A stretch of 64,000 nt of DNA from Muribaculaceae bacterium. GTDB lineage: Bacteria; Bacteroidota; Bacteroidia; Bacteroidales; Muribaculaceae. A model generated the notes under the pieces. That model made no database searches. It had not been told where the DNA came from and worked only from the letters and a program-made list of their open reading frames with translations. The translations under genes and the position numbers were made by a program. Shown piece after piece: positions 7,459-16,103 of the stretch. Location of the stretch: assembly GCA_017557665.1 (NCBI GenBank), contig JAFYYI010000002.1, positions 113,333 through 177,332 on the forward strand. Reading direction: 5' to 3'. Every line of letters begins with the position of its first letter. Within the stretch, counting starts at the first letter, position 1.

Positions 7459-9375
7459 TCAACTGATTTCGCCACCGGTATAGAGCTGGTAGTACTTGCC
7501 CCTGGCGGCAAGAAGTTCGTCGTGGGTACCGCGCTCGATAATGCGGCCCTTCTCGAGGACGATGATGCAGTCGCTGTTACGGACGGTGGACAGGCGATGG
7601 GCGATGACAAAGGTCGTGCGACCTTGCATCAACGAGTCCATGCCACGCTGCACGAGGGTCTCGGTACGGGTATCGATGCTGCTGGTCGCCTCGTCGAGGA
7701 TGAGGACAGGTGGGTCGGCAACTGCAGCACGGGCAATGGCAAGCAACTGGCGCTCACCTTGGCTCAGGTTGCCGCCGTCGGCATCAAGAATCGTCTGGTA
7801 GCCATTGCTCAAGCGGCGGATGAAACCGTCGGCATTGACGAGTTTGGCAGCCTCAATGCAATCCTGGTCCGAGGCATCCAGCCTGCCATAGCGGATGTTG
7901 TCGAGGACTGTCCCTGTAAAGAGACGTGTCTCCTGCAGCACCATGCCCAAACTGTGCCTGAGGTCTTGCTTGCTTATGTCATTAATGCTGATACCGTCAT
8001 ACAGTATCTTGCCATCCTGGATGTCGTAGAAGCGGTTGATGAGGTTGGTAATTGTCGTTTTGCCGGCTCCTGTACCACCCACAAAGGCAATCTTCTGGTC
8101 GGGCATGGCATCGATGTCGATGTCAAAGAGCACCTGCTTCTCCTCGTTGTAACCGAAGTCCACATCATTAAACTTAACGCCGCCATTCACCTGCTGATAC
8201 TTGAAGGTGCCGTCAGGCTGCGGTATTTTCCAAGCCCACACGCCAGTGCGCTTCTTGCAGGGAATAAGCATGCCTCGTCCGTCGTGGCCGGCATTGACCA
8301 TGGTCACCTGGCCATGATCGGCCTCGACGGGCTCGTCACAGATCTTGAAGATGCGGTCGGCGCCAACCGATGCGTTGAGCACACTGTTGATTTCCTGGCT
8401 GATGCTGGCAATGGGGCGTGCGAAGCTCTTATTAAGCGTGAGGAAGGCCACCAACGTGCCCAGCGTCATTCCGCTGTGACCGCTAATGATAAGGGCTGCA
8501 CCCAAGACACCCATCAGTACATAGCTCAAGTGACCCAGGTTACCGTTAACGGGCATGACAATGTTACCGATGCGGTTAGCGTCATAGGTGTTGCTGCGCA
8601 ACTCCTCGTTAATCGTCTCAAACTGCTCAATGGCCTTGTCCTCATGGCAGAAGACCTTGACCACCTTCTGGCCTGTCATCATCTCCTCAATGAAGCCGTT
8701 GACCTCGGCAAGTTTCTGCTGCTGCACGCGGAAGTGTTTGCGGGACCTCTTGCCCAGGTATGCCGTCGACCAAGCCATGATGAGCGCCATCACAATCGAG
8801 AGAATGGTCATGGGCACACTCATCACAATCATGCTGGCAAAGGTGATTCCCAAGGTAATCAGCGAGTTAAATGCCTGGGGAAGGCTATGGCTGATCATTT
8901 GACGCAGGGTATCCACATCATTAGTATAGGTGGACATCACACCGCCATGGGCATGCGTGTCAAAATACTTGATTGGCAGAGACTCCATGTGGTCAAATGT
9001 GCTGGTGCGCAGCTTGAGCATCGTGCCTTGGCTGACGTTGATCATCAGGCGGCTGTGAAGATAGGAACACAGGGCACCGAATACGAGCACGATACCCAGT
9101 TTGAGCAGCGTCTGAGCCAATGGCCCGTAATCGGGATGAGCCTGACCCATCAGCGGTGAGATATAGTCATCGATAAGGGTGCGCGTGAATAGGGTAGAGG
9201 CTAGGGTAGTGCAAGCAGTTACCACAATACATGCCGCCACAGCCACGAAAGAGAACTTGTAGTTCTTCATCACAAAGGCAAATAGCCTTAACAAGGTACT
9301 GCGCTTGTTCACTCCTGTTGTGTCCACCACAACATTGCGTCCGGGTCCTCGTCCGGGTCCTCCTGGCATTCTCAT
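7459..9375 (-). CDS. ABC exporter half-transporter, catalytically complete subunit
   Basis: 638 residues: a six-helix ABC exporter membrane domain (about 35-330) fused to an ATPase domain (about 400-630). Walker A GGTGAGKTT, signature LSQGERQLL, Walker B PVLILDEATSSID with catalytic Glu, and switch His in FVIAHRLST are all canonical. The N-terminus (MRMPGGPGRGPGRNVVV) is Gly/Arg-rich, and an insert of about 40 residues with CKKRTGVWAWK lies between the two domains. The start overlaps the stop of the partner gene by 4 nt, so the two form a heterodimeric MdlAB/YheIH-type exporter of the inner membrane. Substrates of this class are lipids, peptides or drugs; none can be assigned here. Confidence 0.93.
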   Translation of the reverse strand: MRMPGGPGRGPGRNVVVDTTGVNKRSTLLRLFAFVMKNYKFSFVAVAACIVVTACTTLASTLFTRTLIDDYISPLMGQAHPDYGPLAQTLLKLGIVLVFGALCSYLHSRLMINVSQGTMLKLRTSTFDHMESLPIKYFDTHAHGGVMSTYTNDVDTLRQMISHSLPQAFNSLITLGITFASMIVMSVPMTILSIVMALIMAWSTAYLGKRSRKHFRVQQQKLAEVNGFIEEMMTGQKVVKVFCHEDKAIEQFETINEELRSNTYDANRIGNIVMPVNGNLGHLSYVLMGVLGAALIISGHSGMTLGTLVAFLTLNKSFARPIASISQEINSVLNASVGADRIFKICDEPVEADHGQVTMVNAGHDGRGMLIPCKKRTGVWAWKIPQPDGTFKYQQVNGGVKFNDVDFGYNEEKQVLFDIDIDAMPDQKIAFVGGTGAGKTTITNLINRFYDIQDGKILYDGISINDISKQDLRHSLGMVLQETRLFTGTVLDNIRYGRLDASDQDCIEAAKLVNADGFIRRLSNGYQTILDADGGNLSQGERQLLAIARAAVADPPVLILDEATSSIDTRTETLVQRGMDSLMQGRTTFVIAHRLSTVRNSDCIIVLEKGRIIERGTHDELLAARGKYYQLYTGGEIS

Positions 9376-11138
9376 GATCGGGCCTCCTTTCTGTTGTCTT
9401 GGGGTTTGTCAAAGTCTCCTCCGGCTTCCTCTTGGATAGCGCAGATTTCCTGATATATCCTGCACGACTTGAGCAGGTTGTCGTGGGTATCAAAGCCTGC
9501 AATCTTACCATTATCAAGTACCAGGATGCGGTCACAGTCCTTGATACTGCTTATACGTTGGGCGATGATGAGTTTTGTCATGTCGGGCAAATGCTCACGC
9601 AGGGCAGCACGGATGCTGGCATCAGTGGCATTGTCACAGGCACTTGTGCTGTCGTCCAGCACCATGACCTTGGGGTTCTTCAGCAAGGCACGGGCGATGC
9701 AAAGGCGTTGTTTCTGGCCGCCAGACACATTTGAACCGCCTTGTTCTATGCGGGTCTCGTAACCATCGGGCATCTCCATGATGAAATCATCGGCACAGGC
9801 CACACGGCAAGCCTGACGACATTGTTCGAGCGTGGCGTTCTCGTCTCCCCAACGCAGGTTGTCAAGGATGGTACCCGAGAAGAGGACATTCTTTTGCAAC
9901 ACAACGGCTACGCTGTTGCGCAATGCTGTCAGGTCATAAGTTGTCACGTCCTTGCCGCCAATCATCACGCTGCCCCTGGAGGCATCATACAAGCGGCTCA
10001 CAAGATTGATGAGCGACGACTTGCCGCTACCGGTGCCGCCTATCAAGCCGATGGACTCTCCGCTCTTAATATGGATATCTATATTATTGAGCGCATACTC
10101 ACCACTGCCGCCCTTATAAGCGAAATAGACCTTATTAAAGGCAATGCTGCCGTCGGGAATAACGGTGTCGGCATTCTCGGGATTCACAATATCCGGAATT
10201 TCGTCAATCACCTGAGCCACACGCTCTCCGCTAGCAATACTTTGAGTAATGGTCACAAAAATCATGCTGAGCATCATCAGTGACATCAGGATTGTCATCA
10301 CATAGGTGAACAACGATGTCAGCTGACCGGTAGTCAGGCTGCCTCCAACAACAAACTGAGCACCAAACCACGAGATGGCAATGATGCAACCATAGACCAC
10401 CAAATTCATCACAGGCCCGTTGAGGGCCATTAGGCTTTCGGCCTTCACATTGAGGTCATAGAGACGTCTGGCTGCTTTCCAGAATTTGCTCTTCTCGTAA
10501 TCCTCACGAACGAATGCTTTCACGACTCGAATGCCGGAGACGTTCTCCTGAACAACGCCATTCAGCACATCATACTGCTTGAATACCAGAGCAAACATCT
10601 TGGAGACCTTGGTGATGATGACAGCCAAAATCAAGCCCAACAGCACACTGGCGATAATGAAGATGAGGCTGAGCTGCGGACTGATGACGAAACACATCAC
10701 AATGCTGGATAACAGATTGAACGGTGCTCGCACCGACGTGCGGATAATCTGCTGATAGGCATTCTGCAGGTTGGTCACGTCGGTCGTCATGCGGGTCACC
10801 AGGCCAGATGTACTGTACTTGTCGATGTCACTGAAAGCAAAACGCTGGATATTCTTGTACATCGCATCGCGCAGGTTGCAGGCAAATCCCGAAGAAGCAA
10901 ATGAAGCATATCTGCCTGCCATGATTGCCGCCATCATACTCATAAAAGCCATGACAACCATGATCAAGCCATACTTATAAACGCTGGGCATGTGTCCCGC
11001 ACTGATGCCGTTATCAATAAGCTTGGCTGTCACATAGGGGATGAGCACGTCAAGCACAACCTCAAGCATAATAAAGACAGGTGTCAGCAATGACGCCGTT
11101 TTATACTGCTTGACTTGTTTAAGTAGAGTTTTTATCAT
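9372..11138 (-). CDS. ABC exporter half-transporter, degenerate-site subunit
   Basis: 588 residues with the exporter membrane domain (about 10-310) and an ATPase domain (about 340-570). Walker A is GGTGSGKSS and the signature VSGGQKQRL is intact, but the residue after the Walker B Asp is Asp not Glu (VMVLDDSTSACD) and the switch His is Gln (LIIAQRISS). These are the hallmarks of the subunit that supplies the non-hydrolysing site in asymmetric heterodimeric exporters. It is the first gene of the two-gene operon, with a promoter at 11170-11199, and its stop overlaps the next start (ATGA). Confidence 0.93.
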   Translation of the reverse strand: MIKTLLKQVKQYKTASLLTPVFIMLEVVLDVLIPYVTAKLIDNGISAGHMPSVYKYGLIMVVMAFMSMMAAIMAGRYASFASSGFACNLRDAMYKNIQRFAFSDIDKYSTSGLVTRMTTDVTNLQNAYQQIIRTSVRAPFNLLSSIVMCFVISPQLSLIFIIASVLLGLILAVIITKVSKMFALVFKQYDVLNGVVQENVSGIRVVKAFVREDYEKSKFWKAARRLYDLNVKAESLMALNGPVMNLVVYGCIIAISWFGAQFVVGGSLTTGQLTSLFTYVMTILMSLMMLSMIFVTITQSIASGERVAQVIDEIPDIVNPENADTVIPDGSIAFNKVYFAYKGGSGEYALNNIDIHIKSGESIGLIGGTGSGKSSLINLVSRLYDASRGSVMIGGKDVTTYDLTALRNSVAVVLQKNVLFSGTILDNLRWGDENATLEQCRQACRVACADDFIMEMPDGYETRIEQGGSNVSGGQKQRLCIARALLKNPKVMVLDDSTSACDNATDASIRAALREHLPDMTKLIIAQRISSIKDCDRILVLDNGKIAGFDTHDNLLKSCRIYQEICAIQEEAGGDFDKPQDNRKEARS

Positions 11139-11169
11139 CTTAAATATACTTGAAAGAGAGTGAGACCAA

Positions 11170-11199
11170 CAAAATTACAAACTTTTATCGGTATTTCAA
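11170..11199 (-). promoter_or_regulatory. Promoter of the ABC exporter operon
   Basis: Minus-strand TAATTTTG (11170-11177) with TTG 19 nt upstream (11197-11199) fits the Bacteroidetes TTG-N19-TAnnTTTG consensus, 32 nt before the ATG at 11138. Confidence 0.65.
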
Positions 11200-11651
11200 T
11201 CAAGAGTAATATAAATTAGACAAAAAACGGGAAAAACACGTGAAAATAGGGTAGAATTAGTATACTTAATCTTTACATTAAGCTGTTATAGTTATTTAAC
11301 TAATACACAAGTATTTAACTATTAAAAATTTGGCAAAAATACTATCAAAATAGACCCTTAGAACCTGATTTAAACATTTTGTGCTTACAATTTATAAAAA
11401 CAAATAAGAATTATATTAAATTGTTAGTTTAAAAATTATATATTATTCTATTAATAATGTGCTACTTAATTAATAAATTAAATTATTACATGACTTGATT
11501 TCTCACTATTTGACGATTCTTCATTCAATGAGAGGAAAAACGTGATACATTTCAACAATTAAATTTTGTTTCTTTACTTCAATCTTATTCAGACAATAAT
11601 CTGATGTTTAGAGGATTAGTCATTAGTACGGAAAATTCTTCTTGATAATGA

Positions 11652-11765
11652 TCATGCTTCTATAAGAAACATGCGACCGAGATAGCTGTTTGTTTTTTTG
11701 CTGGCTGTGATGAAGATGATAAAGACTACCCGGAGCCTTTGTCAACTTCGCACTCATGTTGAAGT
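11652..11765 (+). pseudogene. Possible remnant of a lipoprotein gene
   Basis: After a TGA at 11649 the plus-strand frame encodes SCFYKKHATEIAV and then CFFAGCDEDDKDYPEP, which looks like a Bacteroidetes lipoprotein signal (hydrophobic stretch, AGC lipobox, acidic linker), and ends at a TGA 11763-11765. There is no in-frame ATG at a sensible place and no further homologous-looking sequence. It may be chance in a low-complexity region. Confidence 0.2.
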
Positions 11766-12033
11766 AGCGTGTTTTTTCTGACCGCTTAACTCGATGAGAT
11801 TTGAAAATTTAAATCCGGATTTAGCAGGGCATGGAAATATCGCACCTTTTTGATGCTGTAATTTTGAACAGATATTGAGCTGTATTTACAAGGTAGCCTC
11901 GATATACTCATCAATATCCCCATAAAAATAAATATTGATATTATGTAAAATAAACTATCACTATTTCTATGTGGCTTATCCCCCACATGAAAACGAATAA
12001 GAACAGGGATGTACAAAAACAGCAATGAAGCTT

Positions 12034-14118
12034 CTATTTTCTTTTTTTCTTGGACGTAGACTTGTAGAGGGCTTTGCGCAGCCGTTCTGCAATTTCATGT
12101 TCTTCATCGGCAAGATCGTCAAGTCCCACTTTCTCGTAAATGGCTTTCAAGCAGTCATGCGGCTCGGGGCGCTTCTTGTCGGCTTTTACTGCCTTCTTGT
12201 ATGCTTTGATGGCCTCGGGGACATCGTGTTGCTCTTCTCTCAACTCAGCCAATGTCATCAATGCCATGTAATTGTTCTTGTCCAAAGCCAGCGCGTTGTT
12301 CAACTCGGCTTCGGCACTCTCTAACTGATCCAACGTAATCAGCAATCTGGCCTTACCAATCATAGCCTCTATACATTCTGGTACGATGCGCAGCGCCTTG
12401 TTGTAATTAGCTAATGCAGAGCGTATTGCAATATCATCTAAACGTCTGCCGTAATGGGCTCTCCCCTCGCCTACTACCCCACCCTCATCGGCTTCGATCG
12501 CTTGATTGCCCATCGAGACGTATTCCAGTGCCAGGCCATGAAGCGTCTTCTTTTGACTGTCAATTATCTGCTGCATTTTCTCGATGGTACGAAGCTGCTT
12601 CTTGAAGACATTCAGCTTTCTGGAAATCAGTCGTTTCACGGCCTGATTCTGAAGTTGATCTTTAATCTTCATCGCATCAGCAAAGTAACTCACACAGTCC
12701 TCAAACTCATGGTAATCAAAAGCGTGAACGGCTCGACGATACAGCTGATTGGCACGCTCTTGCTCCATGGCCTCGTTGATGAGTTGACGGTTGTTAAATT
12801 GCCTGCTGAACTCCACTACAGCCAGATTAACGATGATGTCTCTGTCACTCAACGGCTTGAGTAAGGTGATACCCTCTAATGAGGTGCAACGAGAGAGTGC
12901 CACATAAGTCTGACCTCCAGTGAACGCTCCACCGGCAAAGTCTATCACCACATGGTTGAAAGTGAGTCCTTGGCTACGGTGCACGGTAAGTGCCCAAGCC
13001 GGTTTGATGGGAATCTGAGAAAAAGAGCCGAGCACTTTCTCCTCCACTTTCTTCTCTTTCTCGTTGTAGGAATACTGCATGTTCTCCCACACTTCCCATT
13101 CAACTTGCATCTCGGCTCCGTTTTCAAGCGCGACAAAAACCGTATTATCGGTTAATCGCGTCACCTTGCCGATAGTGCCGTTGCACCATCTTCCTTTCTT
13201 GTCGTTGCGGATAAAGATGACTTGGGCTCCTTCTTTCAAGACGAGATTCAGCGCCGTCGGAAGGCTATTGTCGGGGAAATCACCCTCAATGACCCCCTCA
13301 TAGACAAATTCAGGGGTCTTTAAGGCCTTCATGTGTTCATCATTGATGGAGTCTACCGTGTCGCGGCGCGTGGCCAGTGTAATGGCAAAACCATTGTCTA
13401 CTTCTTGATAGTCAGGGTTGTAACGCTGGTTGAGATGCGTCATGTCGGCAGGTGTGGCACGACTGACTCTCACACGATCGAGCAATGCTATGAAGTCGCT
13501 GTCGCTCTGACGGTAGATCTTGCGTAACTCAATGGGCACCAGATTAATCTGCTGAAAAGCCAAGGCATTGAAAAAGAAGAAATTCTTGTAATATCGTCTC
13601 AGGATATCGCGCATGTCATGGGTTACCACCGGTTCCAACTGGAAAATATCACCTACCAGCAGTAACTGCTTGCCTCCAAATGGCTCACGCATATTACCGG
13701 AATATACCCTCAGAACCCGGTCAACAAAATCAATGATATCGGCTCTCACCATCGAAATCTCATCAATGATGATGAGCTCGAGTTCGCGGATAAGTTTCAC
13801 CTTCTCCTTAGTATAACGGAGCATCTTGCGCATGCGAGCCGGTTTAGCATAGTCCGGGTCGTCAGGCACCATCGGTTTGAATGGGATTTTGAAGAAAGAG
13901 TGCATCGTCTGCCCGCCAACATTGACGGCAGCGATACCTGTCGGAGCCAGCACCACTGTCTTCTTCTTGGTATTGGCACGGATATACTTGAGAAATGTGC
14001 TCTTGCCCGTACCCGCCTTGCCCGTAAGGAACACCGAGCGGTGGGTGTGTTGCAACACATCCCAAGCATCCTGGAATTCAGGGTTGTTGAGGTCAATATT
14101 CTGTAGCTCGTCGGCCAC
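12034..14118 (-). CDS. Pif1-like DNA helicase with C-terminal TPR region
   Basis: 694 residues. The N-terminal two thirds are a superfamily 1B (Pif1/RecD2-like) helicase: Walker A GKAGTGKSTFLKYI at about 33-46, motif Ia LAPTGIAAVNVGGQTMHS, Walker B LIIIDEISMV, motif III GDIFQLEPV and the C-terminal UvrD_C_2 motif WALTVHRSQGLTFNHV. From about 430 on the protein turns into helical repeats, ending in clear tetratricopeptide units (ALANYNKALRIVPECIEAMI, AEAELNNALALDKNNYMALM, AIKAYKKAVKADKKRPEPHD) and a basic tail (KSTSKKKRK). The helicase-TPR fusion suggests a protein-interaction platform on a DNA helicase. It begins 23 nt after the lepA stop and is probably cotranscribed with it. Confidence 0.92.
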   Translation of the reverse strand: MADELQNIDLNNPEFQDAWDVLQHTHRSVFLTGKAGTGKSTFLKYIRANTKKKTVVLAPTGIAAVNVGGQTMHSFFKIPFKPMVPDDPDYAKPARMRKMLRYTKEKVKLIRELELIIIDEISMVRADIIDFVDRVLRVYSGNMREPFGGKQLLLVGDIFQLEPVVTHDMRDILRRYYKNFFFFNALAFQQINLVPIELRKIYRQSDSDFIALLDRVRVSRATPADMTHLNQRYNPDYQEVDNGFAITLATRRDTVDSINDEHMKALKTPEFVYEGVIEGDFPDNSLPTALNLVLKEGAQVIFIRNDKKGRWCNGTIGKVTRLTDNTVFVALENGAEMQVEWEVWENMQYSYNEKEKKVEEKVLGSFSQIPIKPAWALTVHRSQGLTFNHVVIDFAGGAFTGGQTYVALSRCTSLEGITLLKPLSDRDIIVNLAVVEFSRQFNNRQLINEAMEQERANQLYRRAVHAFDYHEFEDCVSYFADAMKIKDQLQNQAVKRLISRKLNVFKKQLRTIEKMQQIIDSQKKTLHGLALEYVSMGNQAIEADEGGVVGEGRAHYGRRLDDIAIRSALANYNKALRIVPECIEAMIGKARLLITLDQLESAEAELNNALALDKNNYMALMTLAELREEQHDVPEAIKAYKKAVKADKKRPEPHDCLKAIYEKVGLDDLADEEHEIAERLRKALYKSTSKKKRK

Positions 14119-14141
14119 GGTTGTAGTTGAATGAGAGGGAC

Positions 14142-15929
14142 TTAATCCAGTTTCAGTACAGCTAGGAAAGCCTTCTGTGGCACTTGCACGGTACCGATTT
14201 GCTTCATGCGCTTTTTACCGGCTTTCTGTTTCTCGAGCAGTTTGCGTTTGCGGCTGACGTCGCCACCATAGCACTTGGCGGTCACATCCTTGCGCACCTG
14301 CTTCACCGTCTCACGGGCAACAATCTTGGCGCCAATTGCAGCCTGTATGGCGATATCATACTGCTGTCGCGGGATCAGCTCCTTGAGCTTCTCACACATG
14401 CGACGTCCCAGTGTCACGGCATTGTCAACATGGGTCAAGGTGCTCAGTGCATCCACGGGCTGACCGTTCAAGAGGATGTCCAGTTTAATCAGCTTGGATT
14501 CACGGTAACCGTTGATGTAGTAGTCAAACGAGGCATAGCCCTTGCTGATGCTCTTGAGCTTATCATAGAAGTCAATCACAATCTCGCCAAGAGGAATGTC
14601 GAACGTTAATTCCAGGCGATTGCCTGAGATGTATTCCTGCTTGGCCAATTCACCACGCTTGGACAGGCACAGGGTGATAATGGGACCCATAAACTCACTC
14701 TGGGTGATGATAGATGCACGGATATATGGTTCCTCAATATGCTCAATCACAGCAATGTCGGGCAAGCCGGCAGGGTTATGCACCTCGGTCATGCCGCCTT
14801 TTTTGTCATACACCTTATAGGATACGTTAGGCACCGTGGTGATCACCTCCATATTGAACTCTCGGCTCAAGCGCTCCTGAACAATCTCCATGTGCAGCAA
14901 TCCCAGGAAGCCACAGCGGAAACCGAATCCCAGAGCTACTGACGACTCGGGGGTAAAGGTCAAAGCGGCATCGTTGAGTTGCAGCTTCTCGAGTGAAGCA
15001 CGCAAGTTCTCAAAGTCCTCCGGATCAATAGGATAAACACCGGCAAACACCATCGGTTTCACTTCCTGGAAGCCCTCAATGGCCTTCTCACACGGCTGCT
15101 GCACGTGAGTGATCGTGTCACCTACCCTCACCTCGGTCGAATTTTTGATGCCCGAGATGATATATCCCACATTGCCAGCCGACAAGCGGGCACAAGGCTG
15201 CTGCCGCAACTTGAGGACGCCCAACTCGTCCACGTTATACTCTTTCTCGGTATTGACAAACTTCACAAAATCGCCCTTAGCGATAGAGCCGTTCAATATC
15301 TTGAAATACACAATGATACCACGGAACGAGTTAAATACCGAGTCAAAAATCAAGGCCTGCAACGGAGCCTCAGGGTCTCCCTCGGGTGCCGGGATGCGCT
15401 TCACAATGGCATCAAGAATCTCTGGCACGCCTTCACCGGTACGCGCGCTGCAGCGGATGATGTCGCCAGGGTCACAGCCCAGCAACTCGACAATCTCGTC
15501 CTCCACCTCATCGGGATGAGCACTATCCATGTCAATCTTATTGATGACGGGAATAATCTCCAAGCCATTGTCAATCGCCATATATAGGTTGGAAATCGTC
15601 TGGGCCTGAACGCCTTGGGTGGCATCTACGACCAGCAGAGCACCTTCACACGCAGCAATTGAACGTGAAACCTCATAGGAGAAGTCCACGTGTCCCGGTG
15701 TGTCAATCAAGTTAAGGGTGTACTTGGTGCCGTCCATCATATAGTCCATCTGGATGGCGTGGCTCTTGATGGTGATGCCACGTTCGCGCTCCAGGTCCAT
15801 GTCATCAAGCACCTGCGCCTGCATGTCCTTGCCGGCGACAGTGTTGGTGAACTCAAGCAGACGGTCGGCCAAAGTGCTCTTGCCATGGTCGATGTGCGCC
15901 ACAATGCAGAAGTTGCGTATTGTCTTCAT
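14142..15929 (-). CDS. lepA: Elongation factor 4 (LepA)
   Basis: 595 residues, the standard length. The GTPase domain has [37 protein letters not shown] and NKID; the C-terminal domain carries the LepA-specific [20 protein letters not shown] segment (here [20 protein letters not shown]) and the basic [20 protein letters not shown] motif. LepA is a ribosome-associated translation factor that binds stalled or back-translocating ribosomes. It is the first gene before the Pif1-like helicase. A TAACTTTG box lies on the minus strand at 15962-15969, 33 nt upstream of the ATG. Confidence 0.98.
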   Translation of the reverse strand: MKTIRNFCIVAHIDHGKSTLADRLLEFTNTVAGKDMQAQVLDDMDLERERGITIKSHAIQMDYMMDGTKYTLNLIDTPGHVDFSYEVSRSIAACEGALLVVDATQGVQAQTISNLYMAIDNGLEIIPVINKIDMDSAHPDEVEDEIVELLGCDPGDIIRCSARTGEGVPEILDAIVKRIPAPEGDPEAPLQALIFDSVFNSFRGIIVYFKILNGSIAKGDFVKFVNTEKEYNVDELGVLKLRQQPCARLSAGNVGYIISGIKNSTEVRVGDTITHVQQPCEKAIEGFQEVKPMVFAGVYPIDPEDFENLRASLEKLQLNDAALTFTPESSVALGFGFRCGFLGLLHMEIVQERLSREFNMEVITTVPNVSYKVYDKKGGMTEVHNPAGLPDIAVIEHIEEPYIRASIITQSEFMGPIITLCLSKRGELAKQEYISGNRLELTFDIPLGEIVIDFYDKLKSISKGYASFDYYINGYRESKLIKLDILLNGQPVDALSTLTHVDNAVTLGRRMCEKLKELIPRQQYDIAIQAAIGAKIVARETVKQVRKDVTAKCYGGDVSRKRKLLEKQKAGKKRMKQIGTVQVPQKAFLAVLKLD

Positions 15930-15961
15930 TATTCTGATGATGTCATTTTTGTTTAAGTGTG

Positions 15962-15969
15962 CAAAGTTA
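15962..15969 (-). promoter_or_regulatory. -7 element of lepA
   Basis: Minus-strand TAACTTTG matches the Bacteroidetes TAnnTTTG box; no good TTTG was found about 19 nt upstream, so only the -7 half is supported. Confidence 0.45.
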
Positions 15970-16032
15970 ATGAAATTTTTCCATACCCAGATAATCTATA
16001 AGCCATTTCACTGGGTAACCGTTTCAAAAAAG

Positions 16033-16074
16033 TAATAAAAACGAGTGTTCAGCTCATCGGGCCGAACACTCGTT
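16033..16074 (-). terminator. Terminator of the ribonucleotide reductase gene
   Basis: Perfect 11-bp stem AACGAGTGTTC (16040-16050) / GAACACTCGTT (16064-16074) followed on the minus strand by TTTTATTACTTTTTT. It lies 30 nt after the RNR stop at 16104. Confidence 0.85.
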
Positions 16075-16103
16075 AACTATTTTGCCTTGCACATTGTTAT
16101 CTC

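Larger units (their letters stand above)
11139..12033. other. AT-rich intergenic stretch without a convincing gene
   Basis: 895 nt, strikingly AT-rich compared with both sides, especially 11200-11560. Apart from the exporter promoter at its left end I see no RNA gene, repeat or terminator. On the plus strand at 11691-11762 a frame reads CFFAGCDEDDKDYPEPLSTS and then stops: this resembles a lipoprotein lipobox region plus acidic linker and may be the decayed start of a lipoprotein gene, but no intact start codon precedes it. A minus-strand open frame at 11786-12025 looks like chance sequence. Confidence 0.5.

Noticed and set aside
7522..9159. Long plus-strand open frame opposite the ABC exporter gene
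   Set aside because: Antisense to a canonical ABC ATPase with all motifs; low-complexity His/Val-rich product with no family resemblance.
11786..12025. 79-codon minus-strand frame in the AT-rich gap
   Set aside because: No promoter, no recognisable domain, composition like random AT-rich DNA.
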